A stretch of 64,000 bases of DNA, taken from the NCBI RefSeq assembly GCF_023856365.1, contig NW_026042749.1, positions 1-64,000 on the forward strand. The letters run 5' to 3'. Position 1 is the stretch's first letter. Every line of letters starts with the position of its first letter. Shown here in pieces: positions 62,690 through 64,000 of the stretch. Origin of the DNA: Brienomyrus brachyistius. Lineage: Eukaryota; Chordata; Actinopteri; Osteoglossiformes; Mormyridae. Position numbers and translations under genes: made by a program. The notes beneath the pieces are model-generated. The model was not told the DNA's origin. It saw only the letters and a program-made list of their open reading frames with translations, and did not search any database.

Positions 62690-63165
62690 CATGGCAACAA
62701 CAGTCAGAACAGCATCCAGTTCACAGCTAGTTTTAAAAATTGCTTTAACGCAGAGTGATTACAGGAAATAGGTGTACTGCTTAATATTAATTAAATTATT
62801 AAAATGTGCTAATAATAGACATATTTGTCAGTCAGACATTGTGCTTTTTAAAGAGCAGAAGGGATACATTAAATTACGATTATATTGTCCTTACTGTATA
62901 TATTTTTACATTTTTCCCCTCAATGATTGTCAAGTGATCACAATTCTTACTGTGCTTTACCCCTCACTTGATAGAGATGTACCAAAACTGAACATATAAC
63001 TGGATTTCACTCAGAATAACCAGGCCTTCTTTTTGGACTCTTTATCCCTTTTTATTTTATCTTCGCTTTCCTCAAGCCAGGCATTTACAGGTGAAAAACC
63101 TTAAACCACAAAACACCAACTTTCACCAATCTATCTTATGAGCAAACACAAAATTTTACTTTAAA

Positions 63166-63168
<3 letters not shown>
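62690..63168. other. Sequence downstream of the transposase relic
   Basis: No gene recognised; it probably includes the 3' part of the transposon. No terminal inverted repeat matching 59367 was found before the window ends. Confidence 0.35.

Positions 63169-63223
<55 letters not shown>
63169..63223. repeat. (AT)n microsatellite
   Basis: About 27 AT units. Confidence 0.95.
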
Positions 63224-63227
<4 letters not shown>

Positions 63228-64000
63228 CACACAAAATATACAATGAATGACCAATCTCAGCTTCAAATTTCCACACAATTATACATAACTTGTTCTGAAT
63301 AAAATTCCTCCAAACATCAAAGTTTAAGATCAAACCACTGGGGAAACACATAAATGAGTTACTCAACGCAATAAATTGCAATGAAAAGCTAACCAATTAG
63401 ACAATCGAACAATAGGTTTAACACTTCTGCCCATATGAATTATTAAAAGGAAAGTTCACCCTTAATACTTTTTTTTTTTCTTTTTAGCAATTTAATATTT
63501 AACTTTTAGATAAACTAAAAATAGAACCCCCCCTTTTAAACCGCATTAATGCAAACATCTGAATCAATAAAACAGCATTCCACATATTGTCATTAAGACA
63601 CTTACAGCACACCATTTATTCCTAATACAGTCAAATACCACAACTCATATAATGTTACAAGCCAGCACCAGCGCCTCAATGCCTCATTAGCGCACCCCAT
63701 TAAGAAATAAACCCCACTCGCAACAGGTAGTGCTTGCTACAAATAACATTTGCAACAAAGTCCAACACGCATGGTTCATGGTCTTACCGGCTGTCCGTTC
63801 AGAGTCTACTTTTCAGTACACAATCGCAGCACAGTTCCAGAAGCACTTGGTGTAGATTTGACCCTTTGCTTGTCGCGCTACCAATGCGTTTTGCCGACTT
63901 TATCCAAAATAAAGAGCAGGTGCGTCCGTTAATGCCTTCCCCTCGGGTGCACACAGGTGAGTAAACTTTGGTTCCGCATGACCACTTGCGTGAACGACGT
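63224..64000. other. Window end, no gene recognised
   Basis: A/T-rich up to about 63700, then mixed composition. A 76-codon plus frame at 63734 has no recognised domain. Confidence 0.35.

Overview
This window looks like a ray-finned fish (teleost) nuclear genome. It has split genes with vertebrate GT-AG introns, a vertebrate-type tRNA-Asp, tRNA-derived SINEs with the typical fish tails, Tc1-, hAT- and L2-like transposon relics, a Ty3/gypsy relic and very many microsatellites. I cannot name the species or order. All exon coordinates below were read by eye from splice sites, reading phase and similarity to remembered family sequences; no search or alignment program was run.

Layout. 1-9.9 kb is a repeat landscape: an 8-bp-TSD hAT MITE, a 264-bp inverted-repeat element, a 46-bp minisatellite and nested LINE fragments. 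10.07-12.06 kb (+) is a complete four-exon gene for a small secreted chemerin-like protein with a cystatin-type fold. 12.3-16.2 kb is again repeat-rich, with an orphan Ig-like exon, a BED-finger relic and a C-rich proline ORF. 16.23-19.65 kb is a giant tandem array of a 29-bp unit, about 54 copies in one orientation followed by about 64 in the other, so it forms a palindrome of about 3.4 kb. 19.79-28.50 kb (-) is u2af2, the large subunit of the U2 snRNP auxiliary factor, ten exons from the start codon on, but its last exon is not seen. A tRNA-Asp lies at 29.1 kb. 30.60-39.71 kb (+) is rgs11, an R7-family RGS protein, from the DEP domain to the stop codon. 44.67-51.22 kb (-) is the 3' two-thirds of clcn7, the lysosomal chloride/proton exchanger. 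Its 5' exons are not in the window, and a composite TA-rich satellite at 51.6-53.9 kb sits just upstream. 55.1-55.7 kb (-) carries a heat-shock-like promoter with an A-rich leader. 56-64 kb is transposon territory: a Ty3/gypsy relic, a full-length SINE, a tRNA-Leu-like relic and a broken zinc-finger/DDE-type transposon gene.

The three housekeeping-type genes do not form a pathway: u2af2 recognises 3' splice sites, rgs11 ends Gi/o signalling and clcn7 acidifies and chlorides lysosomes. rgs11 and clcn7 are arranged tail to tail; both are on human 16p13.3, which supports a real conserved neighbourhood. u2af2 and rgs11 are head to head.

The strongest candidate for something undescribed is the giant palindromic minisatellite. 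Every unit holds a CCAAT box, and its flank matches the end of a fold-back MITE family that has two ordinary copies inside rgs11 introns. The array sits where the last intron and exon of u2af2 should be. Both truncated genes (u2af2, clcn7) stop beside tandem arrays, so assembly collapse or misjoining must be weighed against real rearrangement.
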